From positions 136,480 to 200,479 of the forward strand of contig NZ_LMDF01000002.1 in NCBI RefSeq assembly GCF_001425745.1: 64,000 nucleotides of DNA, in the 5' to 3' direction. A program made the translations under genes and the position numbers. Of this stretch, positions 19,158 to 26,988 are shown piece by piece (the stretch's first letter is position 1; every line of letters begins with the position of its first letter). Below the pieces are notes generated by a model. That model made no database searches and was not told the DNA's origin. It saw nothing but the letters and a program-made list of their open reading frames with translations. The stretch comes from Caulobacter sp. Root343 (GTDB lineage: Bacteria; Pseudomonadota; Alphaproteobacteria; Caulobacterales; Caulobacteraceae).

Positions 19158-19189
19158 GAAATCTTCGGCGAAGCTGAAGAGGTCCGGTT

Positions 19190-19423
19190 TTACCGGGCGA
19201 CCTTCTTCGGCATCGGCAGCAGGCCTTCGCGCTGGGCGCGCTTGCGGGCCAGCTTGCGAGCGCGACGGACGGCTTCGGCCTTTTGACGGGCGCGCTTTTC
19301 CGACGGCTTTTCATAATGCACGTGCCGCTTCATTTCGCGGAACGAGCCTTCGCGTTGCATCTTCTTCTTCAGAGCCTTCAGGGCCTGATCGACGTTGTTG
19401 TCGCGGACGAAAATCTGGACCAG
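19190..19423 (-). CDS. rpsU: 30S ribosomal protein S21, probable CTG start
   Basis: A 77-residue protein that is basic throughout and matches S21: [20 protein letters not shown] at the N-terminus, [20 protein letters not shown] and the C-terminal Arg/Lys-rich [18 protein letters not shown]. The family N-terminus is M-V-Q-I-F, and here the codon in the Met position is CTG (19423-19421), with GGAGAG six bases upstream. In-frame ATG lies only 48 codons further upstream, which would add an unrelated N-terminal tail. The small-subunit protein S21 is used in translation initiation. It is divergent from a COQ9 gene, the standard alphaproteobacterial arrangement. Confidence 0.88.
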   Translation of the reverse strand: MVQIFVRDNNVDQALKALKKKMQREGSFREMKRHVHYEKPSEKRARQKAEAVRRARKLARKRAQREGLLPMPKKVAR

Positions 19424-19605
19424 GGGTATCTCTCCATTCGACAGCCCGACCAATGTTCCCAAGTCCCTCTTGAGGGGCCGGGCGGGCGAACAAAACTGGG
19501 TAACCTGGAAGGGGTTCTCCCAGGCGATGAGGCGGGGCTGATAGCAGGGGCGAGGCGCTTTGTCCATGCGCGACGCGACCGAAACACCGGTGTAGACTCG
19601 GATTC

Positions 19606-20283
19606 ATGAGCCAAACCGCCGAACCCTCCAGCCAAGCTTCGGATCAACCGGGGTCGTCGTGGGCCGACTCGGCCGAGCAGCGCGTGCTGGATGAAGCCCT
19701 GCGCCTGGCGCCGAAAGCCGGCTGGAACGCCGGACTCGTCTCGCGCGCCCTGGCGGCGGCGGGCCTGTCCGAGGCCGAGGGCCAGCTGCTGTTGCCCGAA
19801 GGCGCGCGCGACCTGGCTGCCCTGCTGTCGCGGCGCCATGACGCGGCGGCGTTGGCTCGCCTGCGGACATTCGACGTCGCGGCGCTGAAGATTCGCCAAC
19901 GGATTCGCGAGGGCGTCGTGGCCCGGCTGGACGCGGCCCAGGAGCATGCCGACGTGCTGCGCTCGCTGGCCGCCTTCCTAGCGTTTCCGACCAACCTGGC
20001 CCTGGCCGTGCGGCTGACCTGGGAATCGGCCGACGTCCTCTGGCGCTGGGCCGGTGATACGGCGACCGACGAGAACCATTATTCGAAGCGGGCGATCCTG
20101 TCGGGCATCCTGGTCTCGACCCTGGCCGTCGACATGGCCTCGGGCCGCGCCTCGGCGCTGTCGCACCTGGACGCGCGCATCGACAACGTCATGGCCTTCG
20201 AGAAATGGAAGGCGGGCCTGAAGCCGATGGACGTGGCGGGCGAGGTGGTCTCGGCCCTGGCGCGGATGCGTTACGGGAAGTAG
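19606..20283 (+). CDS. coq9: COQ9 family protein (rpsU-divergently transcribed protein)
   Basis: A 225-residue protein of the COQ9 family, also known in bacteria as the rpsU-divergently transcribed family, and it lies exactly there, divergent from rpsU. The TetR-like N-terminal helices (EQRVLDEALRLAPKAGWNAG) are followed by the lipid-binding C-terminal domain (RLTWESADVLWRWAGDTATDENHYSKRAIL, with the conserved W-A-GD-D-N-Y pattern). COQ9 binds lipids and supports the COQ7 hydroxylation step of ubiquinone synthesis in mitochondria; the bacterial role is assumed to be similar. Confidence 0.88.
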   Translation: MSQTAEPSSQASDQPGSSWADSAEQRVLDEALRLAPKAGWNAGLVSRALAAAGLSEAEGQLLLPEGARDLAALLSRRHDAAALARLRTFDVAALKIRQRIREGVVARLDAAQEHADVLRSLAAFLAFPTNLALAVRLTWESADVLWRWAGDTATDENHYSKRAILSGILVSTLAVDMASGRASALSHLDARIDNVMAFEKWKAGLKPMDVAGEVVSALARMRYGK

Positions 20284-20291
20284 GGGAATTT

Positions 20292-20400
20292 CTCCTCCCC
20301 TTTCGGGGGAGGTGGCCCGGAGGGCCGGAGGGGGCAGCGCGGCCTGCGCCCAGATGGCCCCCTCAGTCGCTCCGCGACAGCTCCCCCAGAGGGGGAGCAG
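20292..20400. repeat. Intergenic inverted-repeat element, family B, copy 1
   Basis: A roughly 109-bp element built from CTCCCC-TTTCGGGGGAGG at the left and CTCCCCCAGAGGGGGAG at the right, with GGCCCGGAGGGCC inside. It lies between the stops of COQ9 and DUF1465 genes. Related elements are at 35656-35789 and 53562-53664, and a short relic at 41368-41396. Confidence 0.7.
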
Positions 20401-20408
20401 CTTCAGGC

Positions 20409-20918
20409 TCAGCCCCCGAACGCCGCCGTGAGGCGGTCGAACTGGGCCTGCACCGGGCGCGGGGCCTCTTCGTTCGGCGATTCCACGTACATGCGGCGGT
20501 CCAGGTGGCGGACCCGCTCGTACAGGCGCTCGGAGCGCGTCAGCAGGTTGGTCAGGCCGAAGGGCAGCTCCTCGACGGCCGGCGGTTCGCCCGCGGCTTC
20601 CTCGCCCAGGCGATAGCTTTCCGCGCAGGCGGCTTCCGGCGGCATCTCGCCCTCGCGGACGGCGCGCTGGACCAGCAGCCACGAGGCGACCTGCATCAGG
20701 CGGGTGGTCAGGCGCATGCTCTCGGTGGCGTAGCCCAGGGCGGCGTTGCGCGAGAGGATCTTGCTGTCATGACGGCCGGCCCCGTCCAGATAGGCGGCGG
20801 TCTCCTCGACCAGCTGCATGCCTTCCTCGAACGTGCGGTCGAAGAGTTCCGATCGCGCGAAGTCCTGGATCACTCCAGCCCTCCAAGGCGTGTCCGCGAA
20901 CGCGCTCACTTCGGTCAT
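20409..20918 (-). CDS. DUF1465 family protein
   Basis: A 169-residue cytoplasmic, largely helical protein. The segment DFARSELFDRTFEEGMQLVEETAAYLDG, followed by SMRLTTRLMQVASWLLVQRAVREGEM and LTRSERLYERVRHLDRRM, matches the DUF1465 family of alphaproteobacteria. Its function is unknown, although members are conserved in cell-cycle-regulated lineages. It precedes the DUF1192 gene region on the same strand; the 184-nt gap between them contains a possible CtrA-type site. Confidence 0.82.
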   Translation of the reverse strand: MTEVSAFADTPWRAGVIQDFARSELFDRTFEEGMQLVEETAAYLDGAGRHDSKILSRNAALGYATESMRLTTRLMQVASWLLVQRAVREGEMPPEAACAESYRLGEEAAGEPPAVEELPFGLTNLLTRSERLYERVRHLDRRMYVESPNEEAPRPVQAQFDRLTAAFGG

Positions 20919-21062
20919 AGCTACTCAATGCCCCTCGAAAGGCCGCGAGGACGTCTCGCTTGACGAGGGGGAGTGCAACCCCCGTGCCACGCGCGCCGTC
21001 CCGTTGCGACCCACCCCTTCGAACCGACCGTACTCAAGATGCGTCCGAAAGCGGATGAACGC

Positions 21063-21078
21063 TTAAGACGCCAGTAAC
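21063..21078. promoter_or_regulatory. Possible CtrA-type box, one mismatch, upstream of DUF1465
   Basis: TTAA-N7-GTAAC, again one base from TTAA-N7-TTAAC. It lies between the minus-strand DUF1192 and DUF1465 genes, about 145 nt upstream of the DUF1465 start, so it is rather far for a promoter site. Confidence 0.25.
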
Positions 21079-21102
21079 CTCACCGAAACCTTAAAAGAAC
21101 CC

Positions 21103-21309
21103 TTAGTCGAGGCGACCAAACAGCGCATTGGCCGCGTCGCGACCGGCTTTTTTCTTGGCCAGGAAGGCCGTGGTGCGCTCGATTTCGGCCTGCAGGGCCT
21201 CGATCCGCTCCTCCAATTCCGCGACGCCATAGACTTCGAGGTCCTCGTGGGTCGTCTCGTTCAATGCACGTCCGCTGAAGGCGCGGGGTTCCGCAGGCTC
21301 TTCCAACAT
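21103..21309 (-). CDS. DUF1192 family small protein
   Basis: A 68-residue protein. The pattern RALNETTHEDLEVYGVAELEERIEALQAEIERTTAFLAKK is the DUF1192 signature: an ExLxxYGVxELxxRI motif and a coiled-coil helix. The ATG at 21309 has GGGAGA 6 nt upstream; an ATG two codons earlier would overlap that site. Members are short conserved alphaproteobacterial proteins of unknown function. Confidence 0.85.
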   Translation of the reverse strand: MLEEPAEPRAFSGRALNETTHEDLEVYGVAELEERIEALQAEIERTTAFLAKKKAGRDAANALFGRLD

Positions 21310-21384
21310 AGGCATTCTCCCTTTTCTGTCGGATATCTGACGCCTACCTAGCCCCCAAGGCAAGCGTAACGAGGAAGCCGGCTC

Positions 21385-22359
21385 ATGACCGAAACGATGA
21401 CCGCGATCGCGATCGAGGGCGGCAAAGGAGCCGCCGAGGCCCTGAAGCCGGTCAAGCTGGACCGTCCCGCTCCGGGACCCGGACAGGTGCTGATCAAGGT
21501 CGCCGCGGCCGGCGTGAACCGTCCCGACCTGCTGCAGCGCCTGGGCTACTACCCGCCGCCGCCGGGCGCGCCGGAGACCCTGGGCCTGGAGGTTGCGGGG
21601 GAAGTCGTTGTGGGGGCAGGACGCTGGAAGGCCGGCGACAAGGTCTGCGCCCTGCTGGGCGGCGGCGGCTATGCGGCATACGCCGTGGTCGACGCCCGTC
21701 ACGCCCTGCCGATCCCCGCCGGCCTTGACCTGGTCCACGCCGCGGCCCTGCCCGAGACCGTCTTCACCGTCTTCGCCAACGTGTTCGAGCACGGGGCCCT
21801 GAAGGCCGGCGAGACGCTGCTGGTTCACGGTGGAACGTCCGGTATCGGGACAACGGCGATCGCCATGGCCAAGGCGGCCGGCGCCAGGGTCATCGCCACC
21901 GGGCGCGGTCCCGACAAGAAGGCCAAGGCCCTGGAACTGGGCGCCGACATCGCCGTCGACGCCAAGGCCGAGGACTTCGCCGAGGTGGTCAAGGCCGCCG
22001 GCGGCGCCGACGTGATCCTCGACATGGTCGGGGCCAGCTATTTCGAGAAGAACCTCGACGCGCTCAACACCGGCGGCCGCATCGTCTATATCGCCAGCCT
22101 GGGCGGGGCGGTGCTGGAGGTCCCGGTCATGCGGATCATGCAGAAGCGGGCGGTGATCACCGGCTCGACCCTGCGGCCCCGCTCGGCCGACGAGAAGGCC
22201 CGCCTGGCCGCCGAGATCGAGCGCATGGTCTGGCCGTGGGTGGCCGACGGCAAACTCAAGCCGATCGTCGACGCGACCTTCCCCCTCGGCGACGCCGCCA
22301 AGGCCCACGCGCACCTCGAGGCCGGGGAGCACGTGGGCAAGGTGGTGCTGACGGTCTAG
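21385..22359 (+). CDS. NAD(P)H-quinone oxidoreductase, zinc-less MDR family
   Basis: A 324-residue medium-chain dehydrogenase/reductase of the quinone oxidoreductase (TP53I3/PIG3-like) group: the catalytic-domain stretch PGPGQVLIKVAAAGVNRPDLLQRLGYYPPPPG at the N-terminus and the Rossmann motif GGTSGIGTTAIAMA near residue 150. The zinc-binding Cys of alcohol dehydrogenases are missing, as expected. It reduces quinones with NADPH. Its stop codon shares the tetranucleotide CTAG with the convergent gene. Confidence 0.9.
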   Translation: MTETMTAIAIEGGKGAAEALKPVKLDRPAPGPGQVLIKVAAAGVNRPDLLQRLGYYPPPPGAPETLGLEVAGEVVVGAGRWKAGDKVCALLGGGGYAAYAVVDARHALPIPAGLDLVHAAALPETVFTVFANVFEHGALKAGETLLVHGGTSGIGTTAIAMAKAAGARVIATGRGPDKKAKALELGADIAVDAKAEDFAEVVKAAGGADVILDMVGASYFEKNLDALNTGGRIVYIASLGGAVLEVPVMRIMQKRAVITGSTLRPRSADEKARLAAEIERMVWPWVADGKLKPIVDATFPLGDAAKAHAHLEAGEHVGKVVLTV

Positions 22360-22952
22360 TACTGGCTTCCGTTGGGTGCGCCGCTGCGGGCCGCCGCCGG
22401 GGCGACCGCGGGCTCCGATCCGCCCGCGGATCCCGGGGCGGCGCCCGGCGCCGCGATCGGTGTCGCGACGGTGGCGTCCTGATCGGCGAAGGCGGTCAAG
22501 CGCTGGCCGGCTTTGATCTCGACGTCCTTGCCGTGCTTGATCAGACCCAGGGGGCCGAACAGCACGGTCAGGGTGATGGTCGTGCCGTAGCGCGCGCTGC
22601 CCTCGGCGCCTTTCTGGCCGCGCAGGCGGATACGGGACGGACCCGCCTTCAGATAGTCGAAGCGGACGTTCAGCTCGCCCGGTTTGCCCATCATGCCTCT
22701 CTTCTTGGCGTGGGTGACCTCGCCGGCCCCGCGCAGGCCCGCGGGCAGGATCGTGCCATCGGCCAGGGTCACGTCCTCGGCCAGGCTGATCGAGAAGCGG
22801 TCACCTTCGTGGCTGGTCTCGGAGGACAGGCTGTCGTCGACTCGGATGGACATTTCAGTGCCCTCCGGGACTTGCACCGTCTTCTGAGCCAACGCCGGCG
22901 CGGCCACGAGCAACAGACCCGCGGCGCAAGCCGCGGTGAAAAGCGTCTTCAT
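22356..22952 (-). CDS. Secreted hypothetical protein
   Basis: A 198-residue protein with a Sec signal peptide (MKTLFTAACAAGLLLVAAPALA, cleavage near residue 22). The mature domain is beta-rich (VPEGTEMSIRVDDSLSSETSHEGDRFSISLAEDVTLADGTILPAGLRGAGEV), reminiscent of periplasmic beta-sandwich proteins with a conserved 'SE-GD-F-L' pattern; the C-terminal 30 residues are low-complexity Ala/Pro/Gly. I do not recognise a named function. It overlaps the convergent oxidoreductase by four bases. Confidence 0.75.
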   Translation of the reverse strand: MKTLFTAACAAGLLLVAAPALAQKTVQVPEGTEMSIRVDDSLSSETSHEGDRFSISLAEDVTLADGTILPAGLRGAGEVTHAKKRGMMGKPGELNVRFDYLKAGPSRIRLRGQKGAEGSARYGTTITLTVLFGPLGLIKHGKDVEIKAGQRLTAFADQDATVATPIAAPGAAPGSAGGSEPAVAPAAARSGAPNGSQY

Positions 22953-23099
22953 AGGTTTCCCCCCGTCGACCCCTCGCCGACGGCGACAGCTAAGCTCGTC
23001 GCGCCATGCTTGTGAACTGGTCATTTCTCGCCTTCGACGGCGGCGCTCCCCAAATCGCGCATTGGCGAACCCCAGGCCGCCGCCCGCGTTCCGCTCCGC

Positions 23100-23825
23100 A
23101 TGAGCGAGATCCGCATCGGCTGTTCGGGGTGGACCTATGACGACTGGCGGGGACCGTTCTATCCCGAGACGGTCAAGCTGAAGGACCGCTTCGCCTACTA
23201 CGCCACCCGGTTCGACACGACCGAGATCAACGGCAGCTTCTATCGCATCCCGTCCGAGAACGCGGTGAAGGGCTGGGCGGACAAGGCGCCCGACGGCTTC
23301 GTCTTCGCCTGGAAGGTCTCGCGCTACATCACCCACAACAAGAAGCTGAAGGACTGCCAGGACAGTGTCGACCTGGTCTTCGGCCGCATGGCGCCGCTCG
23401 GCGAACACCGGGGTCCCGCCCTGGTGCAGCTGCCGCCGATGCTGCATCGCGACGACGAGCGGCTGAAACGGTTCCTGTCCTGGCTGCCGAAGGGCTGGCG
23501 GGTGACGGTCGAGTTCCGGCACGACAGCTGGTACGACGAGGGCGTCTATTCGATCCTGCGCGACCATGGTGCGGCCTTCTGCATCTAGGACCATCATGAC
23601 GCGCCGTCGCCGTGGCTGGTCACCGCCGACTTCGCCTATGTGCGCGGCCACGGGCCGGGCGGCCATTATCACGGCCGCTATCCGCGCCAGGATCTTGAGG
23701 CTTGGGCCGGCTGGATCGCCGAGCAGCGCGAAGCCGGACGCGACACCTACGGTTACTTCGACAATGACGTGAAGAGCGCCGCGCCGCAGGACGCCGACAT
23801 CCTCAAGTCTCTGGTCGCTGAATAG
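23100..23825 (+). pseudogene. DUF72 family protein interrupted by an in-frame amber codon
   Basis: A single continuous frame of 242 codons that is interrupted only by TAG at 23586-23588. Upstream sequence is a clear DUF72 (YecE-like TIM barrel) start: IRIGCSGWTYDDWRGPFYP, then ALVQLPP and TVEFRHDSWYDE; downstream sequence continues it in the same frame with DHHDAPSPWLVTADFAYVRGHGP and the GYFDNDVKSAAPQDA C-terminus. A normal DUF72 protein has Ser at this position (AFCISDHHDAPSP-like), so TCG-to-TAG is the simplest change. The first 162 residues may still be made. Sequencing error is not excluded. Confidence 0.85.
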
Positions 23826-23895
23826 AAGCGAGCAGGAACCCCGCCGTCCCCCGTTCCCTTTTCACAAGAACGGGATTATAGCGTTGACCAACATC

Positions 23896-23918
23896 CCGCC
23901 CGGCCGAAAGGCCGGGCG
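23896..23918. terminator. GC hairpin between the DUF72 gene and trcR
   Basis: A stem of CGCCCGGCC and GGCCGGGCG with a GAAA-type loop lies 22 nt upstream of the trcR start. The following T-content is low (CCGTCATTT), so it may be a weak terminator or part of the trcR leader. Confidence 0.4.
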
Positions 23919-23939
23919 CCGTCATTTCTGGAGGACCGC

Positions 23940-24650
23940 ATGTCCGACATCCTGATGCCCAAGGCGACCGCCGTCTGGTTGGTGGACAACACCTCGCTGA
24001 GCTTCGAACAGATCGCCGATTTCTGCGGTCTGCACCCGCTGGAAGTGCGCGGCATCGCCGACGGCGAAGTGGCGCGCGACATCCGCGGCGCCGACCCGAT
24101 CGGCAACGGCCAGCTGAACCGCGAGGAGCTGGACAAGGCCCAGGCCAATCCCGACTACCGCATGAAGGCTCTGGTCAGCCGTCACGCCGAGCTGCTGAAG
24201 CCGCAGAAGAAGGCCCCGCGCTACACCCCGGTGTCGCGTCGCCAGGACCGTCCGGACGCCATCGCCTGGTTCCTGCGCCACCACCCCGAAGTGACCGACG
24301 CCCAGATCTCGAAGATCCTGGGCACCACCAAGGCCACGATCGAGCAGGTCCGCAACCGCACGCACTGGAATGCGGCCAACATCAAGCCGATCGATCCGGT
24401 GACCCTGGGCCTGATCGGCCAGCTGGAGCTGGACGCCCTGGTCAAGAAGGCCGCCGAGAAGAAGGCCAAGGACGACCTGAAGAAGGGTATCGTCCCGGAA
24501 GACCCGACCCTGCGCCCCGCCTCGGAAGCCGGCCAGTTCGAGCCCGAGGTCGAGGAAGAGGAAGATTTCCGCGCCAAGCGCGGCGACCTCAAGGCCGAGG
24601 ACGTGTTCGGCAAGGCCGGCGCCTATGTCGACGAGGAAGACGAGGACTAA
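23940..24650 (+). CDS. trcR: Cell cycle transcriptional regulator TrcR (DUF1013)
   Basis: A 236-residue DUF1013 protein. Key elements are the N-terminal MPKATAVWLVDNTSLSFEQIADFCGLHPLEV region (helix-turn-helix-like), the RYTPVSRRQDRPDAIAWFLRHHPEVTDAQISKILGTTKATIEQVR segment, and an acidic, lysine-rich C-terminal tail. In alphaproteobacteria this protein has been reported as TrcR, associated with RNA polymerase and CtrA regulation. The ATG has GGAGGA at 9 nt spacing. A very strong hairpin and a repeat follow. Confidence 0.88.
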   Translation: MSDILMPKATAVWLVDNTSLSFEQIADFCGLHPLEVRGIADGEVARDIRGADPIGNGQLNREELDKAQANPDYRMKALVSRHAELLKPQKKAPRYTPVSRRQDRPDAIAWFLRHHPEVTDAQISKILGTTKATIEQVRNRTHWNAANIKPIDPVTLGLIGQLELDALVKKAAEKKAKDDLKKGIVPEDPTLRPASEAGQFEPEVEEEEDFRAKRGDLKAEDVFGKAGAYVDEEDED

Positions 24651-24661
24651 GCATTTAAAAC

Positions 24662-24762
24662 TGTCATCCCGGCCAAGCGCGAAGCGCGCCGAGCCGGGAC
24701 CGCGGCAAGCGCTGGCGTTTCCGGCGGTCCCGGGTCTCCGCTACGCTGCGCCCGGGATGACA
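24662..24762. repeat. Intergenic inverted-repeat element, family C, copy 1
   Basis: About 101 bp bounded by TGTCATCCCGG at the left and CCGGGATGACA at the right, with GCGAAGCGCGCCGAGC and CGCTACGCTGCGCC near the arms. A second copy with the same ends is at 33156-33258. No ORF. This is a classic alphaproteobacterial palindromic repeat type. Confidence 0.75.
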
Positions 24763-24774
24763 GCTTACAAAGCA

Positions 24775-24812
24775 GAGGCCCCGCTCCTTTCGGAACGGGG
24801 CCTCTCGTTTTT
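24775..24812 (+). terminator. Rho-independent terminator downstream of trcR
   Basis: GAGGCCCCGCTCC - TTTCG - GAACGGGGCCTC hairpin (one mismatch) followed by TCGTTTTT. It is downstream of trcR and directly before the convergent YdcH gene. Confidence 0.85.
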
Positions 24813-24831
24813 CGGCCGCTATCGCGAGCGG

Positions 24832-25005
24832 CTAGTGAAGTCGCGCCCTCAGGCCCTCGATCTCCTCCTTCAGCCGTAGCTTTTGCCGCTTGAGCTCCCT
24901 GAGCGCCGTTCCGTCACTACCGGGTCGACTGGTCTCCTCCTGGATCTTGCGGTCGAGGACCTCATGACGGGATCCCAGCTCGCGGATACGGGATTCGATG
25001 GCCAT
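24832..25005 (-). CDS. YdcH family (DUF465) small protein
   Basis: A 57-residue helical protein with a DUF465 pattern: ESRIRELGSRHEVLDRKIQEE, a short break with Pro-Gly, then LRELKRQKLRLKEEIEGLRARL, which should form an antiparallel helical hairpin. The ATG at 25005 has AAGGAG ten bases upstream. Function unknown. A second YdcH-like gene is at 26299-26520 on the other strand, after ubiX. Confidence 0.82.
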   Translation of the reverse strand: MAIESRIRELGSRHEVLDRKIQEETSRPGSDGTALRELKRQKLRLKEEIEGLRARLH

Positions 25006-25134
25006 GGCTGTCGGCTCCTTGCTGTTGGAGAGGAAAGTGAACACCCGCTGCGCGGCGCTGTCAGATCACATATGATTGCAACCGGCGGCGCTTGACGTGG
25101 CCGAGTTTGCTCCCAAGACGGACGAAAATTCACC

Positions 25135-25764
25135 ATGACCGAGGCTTCGAAGACCGCCGATCGTCCGCGCGAGCGCGCGCGCCTCGTGGTCGGGATCACC
25201 GGCGCCTCGGGCGTGGTCTACGGGCTGCGGACGCTGGACGCGCTGCGCGACCTGGGTGTCGAAAGCCATCTGGTGCTGTCGAAGTCGGCGGCGCTGACAC
25301 TGACCCAGGAGACCGACCTGTCGGTCGCCGACGTCAACGCCAAGGCCGACGTGGTCCATCGCGCGGCCGATGTCGGGGCCGCGATCGCTTCGGGCTCGTT
25401 CCGCACCCTGGGCATGATCGTCGCGCCCTGTTCGGTGCGCACGATGAGCGAAATCGCCACCGGCGTGACCTCCACCCTGCTCAGCCGCGCGGCTGACGTG
25501 ACCTTGAAGGAGCGCCGGCCGCTGGTGCTGATGGTGCGCGAGACGCCGCTGCATCTGGGCCATCTGCGCACCCTGACCAAGCTGGCCGAGATGGGCGCGG
25601 TGATCGCCCCGCCGCTGCCGGCCTTCTATGCCAGGCCCGCCTCGATCGCCGAGATGGTCGATCAGTCGGTGGGCCGGGCCCTGGACCTGTTCGACCTGTC
25701 CTGGCGGCCGGTGAAGCGCTGGGGCGAGGATCTCCAGACCCTCGCTGGAAAAGCCGAAGGTTAA
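25135..25764 (+). CDS. ubiX: Flavin prenyltransferase UbiX
   Basis: A 209-residue flavoprotein that makes prenylated FMN, the cofactor of the UbiD decarboxylase in ubiquinone synthesis. It shows GITGASGVVYGLRTLDAL, the SKSAALTL segment, the substrate-site PCSVRTMSEIATG motif, LKERRPLVLMVRETPLHLGHLRTL and the C-terminal YARPASIAEMVDQSVGRALDL. Length is normal. A partner ubiD is not in the window. The next gene starts six bases after its stop, and may form an operon with it. Confidence 0.92.
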   Translation: MTEASKTADRPRERARLVVGITGASGVVYGLRTLDALRDLGVESHLVLSKSAALTLTQETDLSVADVNAKADVVHRAADVGAAIASGSFRTLGMIVAPCSVRTMSEIATGVTSTLLSRAADVTLKERRPLVLMVRETPLHLGHLRTLTKLAEMGAVIAPPLPAFYARPASIAEMVDQSVGRALDLFDLSWRPVKRWGEDLQTLAGKAEG

Positions 25765-25769
25765 CGCCG

Positions 25770-26231
25770 ATGCGTATCTGGGACTGGGCCCTGAAGGTCT
25801 ATGCGCGGCAACCTGTCGCAGAGGCGTGCCTGCACCTGCAGGACGCCCACGGCCAGAACGTGCCCTTCCTGCTGTGGGCCGCTTGGATGGCGCAGGAGGG
25901 GCGCGAGGCCAACCTCAAGGACGCCGCCCGGATGATGCGCCAGTGGGACGCCGAGGTCGGCGCGCCGTTGCGCGGCGTGCGGCGGGCGCTGAAGCCGCCG
26001 CGTCCGCCGGTCGATGAAACGGCCAAGGAAGCTCTGCGCGACGCCGTCAAGGGCGTGGAACTGCAAGGCGAGCGCGTGCTGATGGAGAGCCTGGAGGCGC
26101 TTTCGACGCCGGGAGGAGCTACGATCCCCGTGCTGGACGGTCTGCTCGCCGCCGCCGAGGCCTCGGGTGATCCGCCGCGTCGCGCCGCGCTGGAGAAGCT
26201 GGCGACCGCCCTTGAAAAGGATCGCGAGTGA
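25770..26231 (+). CDS. TIGR02444 family (DUF2390) protein
   Basis: A 153-residue protein whose N-terminus matches the TIGR02444 family: WDWALKVYARQPVAEACLHLQDAHGQNVPFLLWAAWMAQEGREA, followed by RQWDAEVGAPLRGVRRALKPP. These are small cytoplasmic proteins of unknown function found in proteobacteria. It begins five bases after ubiX, and the same-strand YdcH gene follows 67 nt later, so ubiX, this gene and YdcH could be transcribed together. Confidence 0.82.
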   Translation: MRIWDWALKVYARQPVAEACLHLQDAHGQNVPFLLWAAWMAQEGREANLKDAARMMRQWDAEVGAPLRGVRRALKPPRPPVDETAKEALRDAVKGVELQGERVLMESLEALSTPGGATIPVLDGLLAAAEASGDPPRRAALEKLATALEKDRE

Positions 26232-26298
26232 GCGCCTTTACCGGTCGTCAGCCTTTGCTATCTATCTCCCGTAGCCGGGCCCATCCGAGACTTACTCC

Positions 26299-26520
26299 AT
26301 GAACGACGATGATCCGTCGGAAGACACCGACATCGCGATCGAACGTCGCCTCGCCGAGTTGCGCGAGGAGCACAAGGATCTCGACGACGCCATCCAGGCG
26401 CTGGAACAGCGCTACCAGCCCGACATGCTGCAGATCGCTCGCCTGAAGCGGAAGAAGCTGGCCATGAAGGACGAGATCGGCCGGCTGGAAGATCAGCTGA
26501 CTCCGGACATCATCGCCTAG
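26299..26520 (+). CDS. YdcH family (DUF465) small protein
   Basis: A 73-residue protein with an acidic N-terminus (MNDDDPSEDTD) and a helical-hairpin pattern IERRLAELREEHKDLDDAIQALEQR, then LQIARLKRKKLAMKDEIGRLEDQL. It is a longer relative of the 57-residue YdcH-type protein at 24832-25005. A function is not known. It is followed by the convergent response regulator. Confidence 0.82.
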   Translation: MNDDDPSEDTDIAIERRLAELREEHKDLDDAIQALEQRYQPDMLQIARLKRKKLAMKDEIGRLEDQLTPDIIA

Positions 26521-26532
26521 AACGTTGGGGGC

Positions 26533-26889
26533 TCAGACCGCGCGCGCTTCCAAGTCGCGGACGGTCAGCAGCAGGCGGCCGGGAGTGACCGGCTTTTCCA
26601 GCCGCGCGTCGGCGTGCTGGTCGTGCTTCAGCAGGCGAGGGTCGCAGGCCGAGGCCATCAGGGTGGCCGCGCCCGGACGCGCCTTGCGCACCGCGCTGAC
26701 CAGCTCGCCGCCCGTCATGCGCGGCATCGCGTGGTCGGTGATCACCAGATCAGGAGCAAAGCTGTCGAGGGCTTCGAAGGCCTCTTGACCGTCCTGACAC
26801 AGCAGGACGTCGAAACCCGCCTCGGTCAGAGTAATTTCGTAGATCATCGAGAGGACAGGATCGTCCTCGGCGACCAGAATACGTTGCAT
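26533..26889 (-). CDS. Single-domain response regulator (CheY-like)
   Basis: A 118-residue stand-alone receiver domain: ILVAEDDPVL with the acidic pair at residues 9-10, the phosphoacceptor D52 in LVITDHAMPRMTGGEL, a Ser in place of Thr in the MASAC strand, and the conserved Lys in LEKPV. There is no output domain, so it acts by protein-protein contact. ATG at 26889 is used; a GTG three codons earlier is possible. Downstream of it on the same strand nothing follows before the YdcH stop. Confidence 0.85.
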   Translation of the reverse strand: MQRILVAEDDPVLSMIYEITLTEAGFDVLLCQDGQEAFEALDSFAPDLVITDHAMPRMTGGELVSAVRKARPGAATLMASACDPRLLKHDQHADARLEKPVTPGRLLLTVRDLEARAV

Positions 26890-26988
26890 CTGCCCCACGT
26901 CCAGTCATGCTTAACAGACTATGAAGACGTGTTAACGCGTCGGACCGGTATGAGTCGCCGTGCGATAAGGTCGCATGACTTCGAGTTG

